The notes under the pieces are model-generated. The model searched no databases, was not told the DNA's origin, and was given only the letters and a program-made list of their open reading frames with translations. A stretch of DNA of 64,000 bases from contig CM052354.1 of assembly GCA_028551475.1 (NCBI GenBank), forward strand, positions 27,985,258-28,049,257. The letters run 5' to 3'. A program made the translations under genes and the position numbers. The DNA comes from Casuarina equisetifolia (lineage: Eukaryota > Streptophyta > Magnoliopsida > Fagales > Casuarinaceae). Shown here in pieces: positions 23,313-35,966 of this stretch; the first letter of the stretch is position 1, and each line of letters opens with the position of its first letter.

Positions 23313-24880
23313 CTTTTTTTGCATGGATTTTAGAATGTGTTATGAATTTGTTGATGTTTTGAAGCGTGTAATAAGCTCATATTCTTATTGAAGCAAGGTT
23401 AATTAACAATGTGATTATAATTTCATATTATTGATAAGTGAATACATGTATACACCCGTGTATGTGAGTTTAGCTTTTTGTTTAGTTAAAATACTCATTT
23501 TTTAAGTAAGAAAATAAGTAGATATGTCTTTATATATAAATAAAAATCAAGTTAAAATATTAATAATAGAAAAGAATTATTATCTTCGAAATTAACCATA
23601 ATAACTACTGTACATGCAATTGGCTTGTTGGAATCTTAGAGGCCCAATAAACATAGATGGATTGCAAAAAAAACCCATCATATATATTAATAGATTATGA
23701 TGATCATCTTCTCATTGTAGAAAATTTTCAAATATAGATATAAACTAAATCTCGAACAAAAGGTATCATGAACATACTTTATGATCCCACGAGATGTGAA
23801 CCAAAAGTCACCCACTCAATTATGGAATGGGGTCTTATCATGATATTTGGAAAGAAAAATGATGAATGAATTAGAGCTTTAAAAAATATTATATTTGGTT
23901 TAATCAAGTTTTACAAATAAATACAATCTTATAGATAAATCAGTTTTATATGGTTTTCTATATCAAATAATTGGTACACAAGATGTGTGAGAGGAGAAGT
24001 AGAAAGAGAGAGTTGTATATAATAAACTTGAATATAATATTTTCAGGTTGCCTTATAGACATAAAACCTATGCATACATGAAACAAACTTGTAAAATTGG
24101 TAACAACAAAGCAAAGATAATTTGAGGTAAATAGAAAAATATATTATAAATCATGGCTAAGCTTTTATACTATATAAAAAATGAGGTTAAAGTCTAACTC
24201 AAAATTAGGTTTTGAGTAAGAGGTTTCTCTTTTATTTAAATACTATAAAATATTTTCTAACGCTTTATTTTTGTTAAAAATAATCTTACAGGTTCAATAC
24301 TATTTCCTGTACTCATTTAAGATATTGAGACGAAGTTAAGAAAATTGTTAGTCTGTATATTAGAAAATTAAGTCTGTATCTTATCCCATGGTTCCTGAAT
24401 AACAATAATTTATCCTCCCGCGAAATTAAGTCAAGATGCCTTAACATTAACGGCTCAGATACAATTTATCCTCCTTCAGCTTAACATCAACCGTCCAAGT
24501 ACCCCACACATCCCAGCCGTCCGTTCTAGGCCAATTTTCATTCTAAAACCCTAGAGTTCAGCGACGGTGGCAGGGAAGGAGACATTGCGAGCAGGAAGTT
24601 CGTTTTTGCTTCCACGGAACAGAGCAAGGCATCGGTAGGGTGCAATTGAATAAGCTTCAGGATAGCTTCACGCCTGCACGGCAATCAGACCAGCTTAGAG
24701 CCACTCCAAGCTTGAGGAAGAATACGATATCACCCTGCAAACTGGCGGGCTAAGAGCCCGAGAATATTGATTATATTGGAGACGCCGATTGAGAAAACCC
24801 AAGCAAGTTATTCGAATTATTTGCCAAAATTCTCTTTAAGCAAACGAAAAGAATTGCAAAACCCTGAACTCGAAGCACGG
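23313..24880. other. Spacer and RIO1 promoter/leader
   Basis: AT-rich from 23313 to about 24400 with no gene recognised. From about 24540 the composition rises and fits the 5' leader of RIO1. It contains the telo-box listed separately. The frame continues open upstream of the chosen ATG at 24881 but has no earlier ATG. Confidence 0.6.
24546..24553 (+). promoter_or_regulatory. Telo-box upstream of RIO1
   Basis: AAACCCTA, the plant interstitial telomere motif, lies about 330 bp upstream of the RIO1 ATG, close to the likely transcription start. Telo-boxes are known near the start sites of plant ribosomal-protein and ribosome-biogenesis genes, which fits RIO1. A single 8-mer can occur by chance. 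Confidence 0.5.
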
Positions 24881-27800
24881 ATGTCCGTTATGGAAGCAAA
24901 ACCGGTAGACGTGAACGTAGAAGAAGGGAAAGAGGAAGAGGAAGAAGAAGAAGAAGAGCTTTGGTCCTCCGACTCGGAAGTCGGAGACGCGTTGGACTGG
25001 TTGGACTCGAAGGACGACGATGAAGCTGTGGAGGGGAGTTTCGCGCTCCACTCAAGGCGTCCCAACGCTCATGGAGGACTTCACTCTCGGCATAATGCGT
25101 CGACTCTTCAACCGCTCTCGAATCGGAATCAGCGGTTCGCCCATCACATTCGAGCTGTGCCCTTGGAGGTATGTTCAGTTTTATGCGATTTCTGGGATAG
25201 CATAGTAGGAAAAGATGGTAAATTGATGAATTTAATACGTTGCTTTCATGTTTTTAATCATAGAGACCCTGGGTTAAATTTCGCATTTATGGGTAATGCA
25301 CTAGTTAATTTCAGAAGATAGGCAAAATTTTAGTTTTGTCAATTTTTGAATTTAGGCAAACACGTGATGTTTAGGTTATATATGTTTTTCTGAGGAAGCA
25401 TATGTTAATTTTTTGGGAATTCAGGAAAGAAGATCTAGGAGAGACTACCATTGTGGGGTTCTTTCACCTGTTGTTACTCTTTACTGTACTTTGTATATCT
25501 CATAAATGATCCTGGTATTATTACTACTATCGCACCACTGCTTTTCCATGTTTGTTTGGGTTGTAGTTGATTGGGTGTGTTTGTGCCTGTTTTTCAATTT
25601 TAACCTAGTTAATGATCGTGCAGGAGTGGGAGGGAAGGATGAACGTGGGCATGTCAAACTCTGTGACAACCGCAATTCGTGAAAGTGTTCGAGACATGGC
25701 AATTGGTAAAACTAGAACTACTGAGAAAGCAGACCGTGCAACTGTTGAGCAGGTGAAACATAGAATAATTATATTGACACGTCTGACTATCAAGGAACAA
25801 AAACTTTTGCATCATCCTCTTCATAGTTTTTGTCGCTTCTGAGCGTAATCTGCTATTGTTCCAGGCTATTGATCCAAGAACTCGCATGGTTTTATTCAAG
25901 ATGCTGAATCGAGGTGTATTTCACGATATTAATGGCTGCATTTCGACTGGAAAAGAAGTATGTGGCGCAGTGCTAGTTTTAGTTCTTCTGTATTGATGCC
26001 TACAGCATATACCAGTTTCAGTACTCACATCATTGGTAATATATCCTTATTGTTTTCTTTTTCTTTGACAGGCAAATGTTTATCATGCAACCAGATCTGA
26101 TGGTCAGGAACTGGCGATCAAAGTATATAAAACTTCTGTTCTGGTTTTTAAGTATGTCACTTTAACCGTTGTAGCACGATAATTTATTTAACGTATCTCT
26201 GAGTTCCATGGTTCATTGATTGTGTTATTCTTTGCAGATTATAATGAATTTAACTTTGGTAATACAATAACAGGGACAGAGATCGTTATGTACAAGGTGA
26301 CTATCGTTTCAGATATGGATACTGCAGGCATAATCCCAGGAAAATGGTAAAAACATGGGCCGAGAAAGAGATGAGGAACCTTATGAGGTATGTTGTTCCT
26401 GATACTTTTATTCAGCGCTAGAACTTCTTTTATGGAAATACAGGATGATTTATTTCACTATTAGTATCAGGTTCCAATGGTGGAGCTTACCTCCGTTTTT
26501 CCTGTTTTGGTACTGTTTTATTTTGTTAAGTTCATCGTTAACTGCAGGCTGAAGGCAGCGGGAATTAGGTGCCCCACTCCAATTCTTTTAAGACTTCATG
26601 TTCTGGTCATGGAATTCATAGGTATTTTGTTTTTGCATGCGTGTGATAGTTAAAATAGTCAGGTGGTTGTCACATGTTAATATGAATATTGTGTTAAGAC
26701 CAATAAAATGGTTTTGCAGCCACTTGCAAGTTGATGATGTTCATTAGTAGTCATTGGAACCCTGCATTTATTCTCAATGCACATTAAGTGTTTTGGTGGT
26801 TGTGCTTGTGCAGGAAAAGCAGGTTGGGCTGCACCTCGTCTTAAGGATGCTGATCTATCTCTTGACAGGCTTCGTGAAGGTTATATGGAGGTTTGTGTCT
26901 ACCATTTTGGCATTCTATGAGGATATTGGTTATTTGAAGTGAAGCCTGCTCTCTAGAATGTTTGTGGGTACTCTTATTGAATTAAATGTCTTTTTCTGTA
27001 TGATATGATGGTAATTATTTATGTCAAGTAAGAATCTGTCATCTAGAATGATGGTGGGATGTTTGATTATGTAGGTGAGCTTATCAATTGGAGATGTCAG
27101 ATGGGTGGCCTAGATAAGAAATTATTTTAGAGATGTTTAGTTTGTGAACTCATTCATTTTAGGCATACTTAGCTTAATAAAATCTCACATTCATTTGTCA
27201 AGGAGTCAGGGGTTGGTCTACTTACCAATGGCAAATGCTTCTACGTTAGCTTTGTTTTGACTGGTGAAAATAGCTTTATGCATTATTTTTCTGTCTTGTT
27301 CAAATGATCAAAATATCTTATTTTTGCTTTTCTTTTCTGCCCCCTTAGATGATTATTGCAATGCGGACTTTATATCAGAAATGCAAACTGGTGCATGGAG
27401 ACCTCAGTGAATATAACATACTTTACTTTGAGGTGAGGTGATTCTTTTGATCTTTTCTGTTTTATTTTTTTATTTTCTTTAATATTGAATTATTTATGTG
27501 TAGTCGGTGGACAATTTGATTTATCTTTCCTCATGATTGGCAGGGTCACTTGTATATTATAGATGTCTCTCAATCAGTTGATCTTGACCACCCTCATGCC
27601 CTTGATTTCCTACGGGAAGATTGTCTTCATGTTTCTGTATGTTCTCTCTAATTGAAAATATCAGATTAAAGTTTCTTATTATCAGCATCGAGAATTCATG
27701 ATCTTATACACTATGCATACCATCCCTGAAATCCCCATTGAAAAAGGGCTCTATCCTTTGTTTGGCTATCTAAGCTAGGGATTGAATTCCACTTTAGACA

Positions 27801-28959
27801 AGTCTAGCACAGCGGCTGATTTGGTAACACGGCTAACTTTGATGGCATGCAGGATTTCTTTAAAAAACATGGTGTAGCCGTGATGACAATCCGAGAACTC
27901 TTTGATTTTATAGTTGATCCTTCTATTGCTGATGATGCTGTGGACAGTTATCTGGAACAGGTATGGTGCGTTATACTATCAAGTTTCCTTGAGAACCTAA
28001 AGGAAATTTTAATTGTAACTTCTTTCAACTTATTTCAGGTGCAACAAAAAATTTTGGCCAGAGGAGACATGTCTGCGGAGGATGAAATTGCTGACAAAGT
28101 ATTTGTGCAGGTAACCTGTATGGCTGTGGTTCTAAGTTATTGTAGTTTCTCGTCATCTATGATCTTTAAATAGGAAATTTTAAGATCTCCTAAACGTCAA
28201 GCATTACACTTGTTCCCGATTTGGGAGCCTGGACTATTTTCAAGTGTACCTAGTTTGATGTGATGCACTAATCTTCGTTTATATTTAAGTTTTTGAGGCA
28301 TAAAATCAATCTCATAAGATATCTTTTCTTCCTAAGTTTGATTTGCATCATACACTGAAATGGATGAAATCGGAGATCTCTGTTTTTCTTTTTTTCGGTG
28401 GGCTCTGCAATTGGGTCAATTGATATATAGATTCTTGTCTATAAAATATATATAGCGATACATGGAACCTGATAAATTTCGATTGCTGACAAAAATTTTC
28501 CTTCGCAATTTTCTGTAGTCATACATCCCAAAGACGCTAGACCATGTAAAGAATGCTGAAGAAGATGTAATACGTATAACCAGTGGCCAGGACACCGGAG
28601 ATATGTACTATCAGACTATAACAGGACTCAAAGATGCACTTTCTAGAGCTCAGCGGTCTCCAGCCAAACAAGCAGCCAACCCCTCTGAAGATTCAGCTGT
28701 TAATCCGGCTTGTCTTTCTAATGCTTCTGAGAGTGTAGTAGATTCTCAAGCAGTCGAAGACGAAGAAGAGAGCACAAGTAATTCAGAAGGGAGTTACTCA
28801 TCCGAATCTGAAGCAGAGACTCCTGCTGATAAAAAAGCAGCCAGGAAAGAGAACAAGAAGAAGGTCAAGGAGGAGAAGAGGGAGGCTCGGAAGAACAAAG
28901 TGCCAAAGGCTGTGAAGAAAAGAAAGAAGAAGCTGGCCAAAGCTCACAAGACTAGGTAG
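24881..28959 (+). CDS. RIO1: Serine/threonine-protein kinase RIO1
   Basis: Predicted 550-residue protein from 12 exons: 24881-25168, 25624-25752, 25865-25957, 26072-26151, 26274-26387, 26548-26621, 26814-26890, 27349-27432, 27544-27636, 27853-27960, 28039-28110 and 28519-28959. All introns are GT-AG and frame is kept. RIO1 is an atypical kinase/ATPase that acts late in cytoplasmic 40S subunit maturation. Signatures are the RIO1 loop STGKEANVYHA (residues 166-176), the ATP-binding Lys in AIKVYKT (about 187), the catalytic [10 protein letters not shown] (Asp about 303, Asn about 308) and the metal-binding [12 protein letters not shown] (Asp about 320). The N-terminus is acidic ([15 protein letters not shown]). 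The C-terminus has a Ser/Glu-rich stretch followed by a Lys/Arg-rich tail. No key residue is missing. The ATG at 24881 is the first in frame; 24890 is an alternative. Confidence 0.95.
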
Positions 28960-29571
28960 CTGCTTGTTTGTTATCAGATAAATTTTGCAAACATCATTTG
29001 TAGTCATTGAGAAAGCAACAATTTTGGACTGAGTGATCATGTAGTTCCTTTTTTGGCTTGTTTTATTCTTTTTCTTGTTCTTTCCTTGTTGATTTGATTA
29101 GCAATTCAAGTTTTGTAATCCTGTATACATAACGACACAAGTCTTGGAGGGCTAAATTAATATGAATTCACATTTCATTGATTTCAGCTTTGTTTATTAA
29201 CACGTTCTGGTGTCAAATTTGAGAGTAAGGGAATTCAGGTACTATTAGTTTAACACTAAGTTAAGCTAGTTAATTCGAACAGGCTTTTCGAAGGTTTTTT
29301 CTTGAACTCAATACATTAAATCTTGTATTGGCAAATGTAACACTAGGCAAGCTTTATCAATGATGTCAATTCTTGTATTAGTAGAACTGTTTAGGCACTT
29401 GCATTGACAATACACAAGGTTTTGTCAACGGCTTGTCGATCTAACAAAGTGTTTTTCGTAATGGTTGGACGCTTGATTCTTAACGCGACAGTTGTCGACG
29501 CTATAAATCACGTCAATTATTTTTTAAAAAGCTATAGCGAAAACGATCTTTCATATTTCGCGGCAGAAACA
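28960..29571. other. Spacer between RIO1 and the unrecognised gene
   Basis: Contains the RIO1 3' untranslated region and the promoter/leader of the gene at 29572. The frame is open upstream with another in-frame ATG at 29461, so a longer N-terminus for that gene cannot be excluded. Confidence 0.6.
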
Positions 29572-31825
29572 ATGTCGAGCCTCACCGGACAAACCCTAGG
29601 GGAAGAGCTCGGGCCTGTGCCGTCCGAACAAAAGGCAAGCGACCAGAGAGATCAGCAATCCGAGGAATGGGAGACCATGGCTCATGCCTGGCTCTGCTCT
29701 TTTCCGGAGGCCAAAGCGGTCTCCATGGACGAGGTCGAAGCCTGGATCGACTCCAACCACCACTCTCTTCCTGAAGGAATCAAATCCATGCCTCGTCCGG
29801 ATCTCTGCCAGAGGCTCATATCTATCCAGAATTGCATGAGACTCCCCTCTCAGGTACCGCTATTTTGTTATTTCTTTCAATTTCTCGACCTGGCGCCGTT
29901 ATGCGGCCTCCCTGGGGAAGATGATCAAGTTGGCGCTTGCAAACTGCTTGACGCAGTCGGGGGCCTGAGAGGCAGCGGTTTACCTTGTGGCGTTTTTCAG
30001 CAGTTCCAGTCCGCTTATCTCCAAGATTTTGAAAGCTCTTGTAAAATGTGGAATTTATGCGTCTTTAGGTTGAAATTAACTAAATTGATTCAACAAGTTT
30101 CCCCACTTGGAGAAATGTTATTTTTACGCCATTAACACATAAATATAAGTCAGAGTTTGTATGTGTAGAATTCCTTTTCTTGAAGTATATAATGATAATG
30201 TCATTTGTCATGTTTCCTCTGGCAGGAAAAAGAAGTGAGTCAGTTCGATAGTGAGAATCCACCGTATCGTTTCCAGCGCACTGATCAATGGAGACCAGTT
30301 TACTCTTGGTTAGAATCTTTGAATCACAATGAGGTGGTGAAGTCTAAAGAAATTTCTGATTGGCTGACTGCAAATCCGGAGGTGCAAGAACAGTTGTGCT
30401 CAAGGCATTCTCGGTATCATTTGATGCACTACATCAAAAAGTGCCATATAAAGATTTTGAAGAGGAAGGAAAAGAAGATGGTATCAAATATTTTCTCATA
30501 TCCTTTTTCACTGTTGGAATTATTAGTCATATTTGGTACCTACCTGAAACACTAGGGAGATGTTTTTACTAAACCGAGAGTTTGACTTGTGAATATTTAG
30601 TGGGTGGATGCATACTACTCATCCCTAGCTATAGAGTAAAGACTTTTGCCTTCTTTGCCTTTTGTGCTTCTAGTATTAAAGCGTTTTTATTCCTCATAAA
30701 TTTGGAACTATTAAGCGTTGCTATGGAGGCCTTTTCCTTAGAACTTGTACTTTCATATTTATACTTGACTGCTGTGCATCTTTTATTGCATTTTATGATT
30801 AGTTAATGCTGCCGGTTTGCTGAAACAGGGTTTGCAGCAACAAAACAAAGAAACTCCTTTAAATGTTCGTAGGACTGTGGTGATGAAACAACCGGCAGAA
30901 CTTCCATGTACGTAGTGTTTATAGTGTGCTCCCTTTTGTTTGTGCGAATTGTGTGGATGTTTAGTAGAAATGGACTTGCTCCATTGCTTTCCGCAGCAGC
31001 TGGAGACACAAGTCAATCACCCTCTGCAATGAAGGCAGAAGGGAAAATGGCGCCATTATAAAAAAAGGAGAAAAAGGAAAGAAATGAAGCAGTCAAAATA
31101 CCATTCTCTTGGGTGGTTTTTTTATGAGCTCAATTAGTATTGTGGGATATCCAAAAATGTCTGGTCTCCTGCTATGGAAATAGCGTGTATGGATGTTTTG
31201 ACCTCTAAACAGCATGGTTCTTTCTTTCCCCACTCTCCACCCAAAAAAAAAAAAAAATCTTGCTTGTTATTGGGGCGTATCTGTTAAGAGGAGCCTTGTT
31301 CTATTGTTAGTAGCACATCAAATAAAATTGCAGAACTTACTCATAGAAGTCTTGGCATATCTATTTACTTATTTTTTTCTCTTTGTTTTGTCTCTTAAGA
31401 TTTTCTTGCACATATTATTAAATGGACCGTTGTGATCTTTATTCTCTCTACTACCTTGGCAGCTCTTTAGGTTGATTGATGAGCTTGCTGATGTCCTTTG
31501 TCAATATGTATGATGGCTGACTCCATATTTTTTAAACTCCTCCCTTTTCGTTTCCTTCTTATCTTTTCTATCTAACTCTTTTCAGATAATATTATAAGTG
31601 ATATACCGAAAGACGGTGATGCATATATCATAAAAAGGAAGGAGGCTTATCGTAAATACGAGATGTAAGTTGTGCCCGAAATTTTTCTTATTAAATTGCA
31701 TCTTATATAGCAGGATTTTTCTGTGTTTCATATTTTGAGTGAGATGTGCTTACGGATGATGTTAACCGGATTTCAGTTTGGTGGAGTTGGAGAAGCTACT
31801 TTCCCCAATTTTCTCACAGCATTAG
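29572..31825 (+). CDS. Unrecognised plant protein, two possible 3' ends
   Basis: I do not recognise this gene. Exons 29572-29853, 30226-30480 and 30829-30907 are well supported by frame and GT-AG sites. Two phase-compatible 3' ends follow. One is a terminal exon 30997-31061, giving 226 residues ending GKMAPL. The other skips it and uses 31586-31664 (with a consensus GTAAGT donor) then 31777-31825, giving 247 residues ending LVELEKLLSPIFSQH. The N-terminal third is acidic with a helical block (WLCSFPEAKAVSMDEVEAWI). The middle has many aromatics and charges (RFQRTDQWRPVYSWLESL, EISDWLTANPEV, RHSRYHLMHYIKKCHIKILK), followed by a Lys-rich patch. No signal peptide or membrane segment is seen. The middle block could be a compact helical fold, and the basic patch could be a nuclear signal. 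The start at 29572 is preferred over 29461 because it opens a more ordinary N-terminus; this is a judgement. Confidence 0.7.
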
Positions 31826-32469
31826 GTGTAGACTTATGAAGAAAACTTGCAACAGCAAATGGCTCCCTGCAGATCATTGTATGCCAACTGAGACGGGCCG
31901 TGCTGATTCCCCTTGGCTGATGATAGTTTTTGCATAATTGAAAACTCAAAGGTCTAGGGAGGGGACCTAAATTGGTGTGTTAAGCAAGTGACTAGCTATG
32001 AGCAGGAAACATTCTAGCGAAATTCCCAGTTTATTGCTGGAAGAAAATATATTACTTGCTGCTGTCATGCATTCAAGTGTCAACTTGTATTAATTTTAAT
32101 GTCATTAAAGCGTCGACTGAGGAATTGTGCTAGTTGCTATTTCTCATTTACTTCACGGTCCAGAGTGCATATGATTAAATACGTTTTACACCGCAACAGT
32201 GAGCATATGATCAATAAGCCTATGGATTTGAAAGGACGAGTGGATACTTATAACATGAGCCGGCAAATGATATGGCAAATGCCACATCAACAAATTAGGT
32301 ACCTGCCCAGAGGAAACCCGTGTGGCTCAAAACAAAGAAGTATAGTCCTCAGTAAAAAAAGGTGACCCATGAGAGGCCAACCCAATCAGAAAGCGGCATA
32401 AGGAACCTGAGGCCTAGAAGCAGCCCGAACAACTTGAGGCTTAGAAGTGGCTTGAAGAACTTGTCAACC
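31826..32469. other. Spacer with short 27-bp repeats
   Basis: 3' flank of the unrecognised gene, then sequence leading into the duplicated B3 block. Three imperfect 27-bp units lie at 32404-32430, 32431-32457 and 32458-32484 (shared pieces AACYTGAGGC, TAGAAG and CCTGAAGTAGCCC). No gene is seen. Confidence 0.55.
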
Positions 32470-35400
32470 TGAAGTAGCCCAGTGAAAGTCGATCCAACAA
32501 ACATCTAATTTTTCCATGGACAGTTAATGTTTTTCTTCACAGAAGAAGGTTACAAAATGGGCTATGGCCTGCAACTCTGGTAATGGGTTGTCAAACAAAT
32601 TCCATAACGACTATCAAGCCTACAAGTCGAAAGAAGGACTTTCTGGCCCATAGTTTAATAACGGGCCCCTCGTAACTTGCCTGTGATCCCTTCTTATGGG
32701 TTTTATGCTCATCCTTTTTAATATCTCCTCTTACTATTCTTTTAAGAAGGTATTGAATTTTAACACGAATTTGATGTTTTTGTCAAAGACATTAGTTTTA
32801 GAGGTAGTAATGTTTAGTATGCATTATCATTTTGATTCTTTTATTGTCCTTATTAACTAGTTGATAGCTATTTATACACTACCTATGCATATTAAGTAAT
32901 TTAGTTTCATTTTATGATTTTATAGAATATTATTTCTATAATTTTAGATAGTCTATGTTATTTTAAAAAAATTGAAACTAACCGCATAAATTTGAAAGAA
33001 GTTGAAAAGCTATCAAATTTTTAGTGACAAAGAAGTAGAAAGGATTGCCAATGCCGAAGAAAAGTTGAACTAGGCTTTAGGTACAAGGCTAGCAACCAAT
33101 TATAAGAGAATTTGAAACAAATGAGACTACAAAAACACAACAAATATCTTGAGAAATACGTGTTTGTCTTGTTGAAAAAGCAAGTTTTGTTTTGTAGAAT
33201 ACAAGACAATATATACTCATTAGCTGAACCTTCTATAGATTCTTGATCAAAAGAACGAATAATCTATCATGATTGAGAAAACATCATAAAATCTGATAAA
33301 GATAGAACCAGAAAAAGTAATGAATGTCAATAACTAAAAGCATTTATTGCCCTCATCTATGTTGTAAAGCCACCCAAATAGGCTTTACGCTTGAGGCTCT
33401 TAACAAGAACCATAGAAAGTTGGATAAAATATCAAGTAAAGGACATCAACAGTTGTCTCATTTGCGTTCTGAATTAGAGGCTGAAAGCTGAAAGTTTCCT
33501 CTGCAAGGCATGTTTGAAGAAGCAAAAACTAAACCTTGACTTCATTAAAGACAGTACAAAAAGAAATTCAATTTAAGAATGACACTTTCAACGAGTATGT
33601 GGGACTTGATTGAGGCACCTCAAAGAAACAAAAAGACAAGTACTAAGTGTCGTAATCAATAGTCTCTGATTAACATTGTCCACCACTATCTCAGCAAATC
33701 TCCAAGTTCAAAGGATTCTTATGATATCTCAAAAGAAAAAAAGTAAGCCCCAGTTGATACGTTAAGCCACCAAAATCTTGTCCAAACAGAATGGTTGTAA
33801 TCCTAGCTCCCCATGGTAAGCACATGCTATAGTATATTTTTGTGACACATCTGCCGACACAGGCAGATAGATGAAGTAAACAGCCTACAATGTCAGATTC
33901 AGATATGGCACGAAAAGGAAACTCATCTTTTTGTTACACAATAAAACATAGAAATCGAACAATTGACTTATCAACGCTACTGATTAAAATTTGTTGCTCC
34001 GGCCATTAGAAGTTTAAAAATGAATGTGAAGCATGTTTTGCCAAAAATGGAAAGCTTAACATTGAAGAAATTCAACCAATGCGATTTGATAACTACTTCT
34101 TGACTTTTCCAATATCTAAGCCTTCAACACATTTAGTCGGCATTGGTCTGGTCAAGCTCACTACTACGTCAAGATAGAACATGTGTCTTAACCAACTATT
34201 TCAAGCTATCTCGATCATTTAAATTGTTTTTTTAGTGCAAATTTGATGCTTTTGTTAAAGACATTAGCTATAGAGGTAATTAAATGTTAAGTAGACATTA
34301 TTATTTTGAATCTTATATAATCACTATTAAGTGGTTGTTAGTCATTTATACACAATCCATGTATATTAAGTAAAACAGTTTCATTTTATGGATTTATATA
34401 ATATAGTCTTTATATCTTTAATATGGTATTTTCAGTCTATCTTTTTTATTTTTTCTTCTCACCAAATACCCAACATTATTTACGTTTAACCTTCAATATT
34501 ATATTAAATTTGAAAGAAGTTGGAAGGCGACCAAATTTTCAATGAAAGAGAAGCTAAAAGGACTGCCGACGCGAAAGAAAAGTTGAAAACGAACAACACC
34601 TAGGTTATAGGTACTAGGCTGACTACCAATTCTAATAGAATTTGAATAAACAATTGCCAATGCCAAAGAGAGTTGAAAGCAGCTCTACACTTTTTACTGC
34701 AAATGTGTAGAGATTGCGAAAGCACAACAAATATCTTGAAACAGATGTGTTTGTCTTATTGAGAAAAGCAATTCATTTTCTTGAGAAAACAAGATAACAG
34801 ACTCCAAGTTGTGCCATTTTCACTTTTGTTATCATTGTTATTTTTAACTTTTTGGCATATCATTCGCCACATGCTTATCTATGCTTACCCACGTGATAAA
34901 GATTGATGCAGACATTGATTTTATCCATGTTGTAGACTCCACCTAACAACCTTGGAAAGGTGGATAAAATATAAGTAAAGGACATCAAAAGTTGTCCCAT
35001 CTGCATTATGAATCATGCTCACAAGTGAAGCTAGCTTTTCTGATTTTTAGAGTCTAAAAGCTTCTTCTCCAAGGCATGTTCGGAGATGCAGAAGTTTGAC
35101 CTAGACTTCATTAAAGAGAGTTCTCGAAGACCAAGAAACAAAAGAAATGGACAAAAATCGAAGACAAGTACTAACTGCTGTAATCCACATAATTGGTGAT
35201 TGATAATGTGGGCCACTATCTTAGAAAATGCCCAAGTTCAATGGATTTTCCGGTGCCTGAAAACAAGAAAAAGAAAGCCCCAGGCACTACGTTAAGCCAT
35301 CAAAAGCTTAGTCAAACAGAACGGTTGTTAACCTAGCTCACCATGTTACGGAATATAGTCAATTCACTACTTTAATTCCAAGTGGTTCTGACATGGACAT

Positions 35401-35960
35401 GACCTCTAAATTTCGGTGAACAAGTGCAATGGAAGCTTCGGGTTTGATTTTGACTGTTGCCTATATATATGTATCGAGTGTGGTTCGTCTGCTACGTGTT
35501 TCAGCTCAGTCGTTGGTATACAAAACCTTGCTGTTCCATCTCTTGGCAATAACCATCTTCCTTACTTTTCTTTTCTTTAGATTTTCTTTAATTGTTTTCT
35601 TTATTGTTTGTGCATGAACTACGTATAGCTAGTGTTAGATTTAGTAACCTCTGCACGTCTCATGCAATGAATCCAGTTAAAAATAAGTGTGTTTTTCTCA
35701 CTGTCCGCGAAACTTCAAATCTTACTTTTGCCTGTTGCTGGAATTAGTGTTATTCAAATACATAGGATTTTACTCATGTAGCTAGGCACAAAATTCTCTC
35801 TCTCGTAAAAGCGACATGCAATATCATCCACTTACCATAACATATTTACTCACTTTATGACTCACTCCCATCATTCTCTCAATGTTTTAAGCTTACTTTT
35901 TGCTTTGTACTTTGAATTGCTACTTTTGTGTTGATTTTAAAGAATGGAATGTTTGGTTGC
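32470..35960 (+). repeat. Duplicated unit A, copy 1 (upstream flank of B3-like gene 1)
   Basis: This stretch aligns from end to end with 40010-43690. Both begin near AGCCCAGTGAA and run through the B3-like start codon. Each copy contains two older internal subrepeats of about 1.1 kb, here about 32745-33850 and 34228-35360. These share segments such as GACATTAGYT, TATATTAAGTAA, AGTAAAGGACATCAA and the AAGCCCCAG motif. No open frame is conserved, so the unit is non-coding. The last 500 bases are promoter and leader of the gene. Confidence 0.8.
35463..35470 (+). promoter_or_regulatory. TATA region of B3-like gene 1
   Basis: TATATATA lies 504 bp before the ATG. The matching TATATAA of gene 2 lies 497 bp before its ATG. 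Both are followed by alignable leader sequence (TTCGTCTGC, CAGTCGTT, GTATACAAAA, AATAACCATCTTC). The distance, and a pyrimidine tract ending in TTGCAG just before each ATG, suggest an intron in the 5' leader. Confidence 0.5.
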
Positions 35961-35966
35961 AGTAGA

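Noticed and set aside
24767-24880. Extended N-terminus for RIO1
   Set aside because: The frame is open but contains no ATG before 24881, and RIO1 proteins usually begin shortly before the acidic region.
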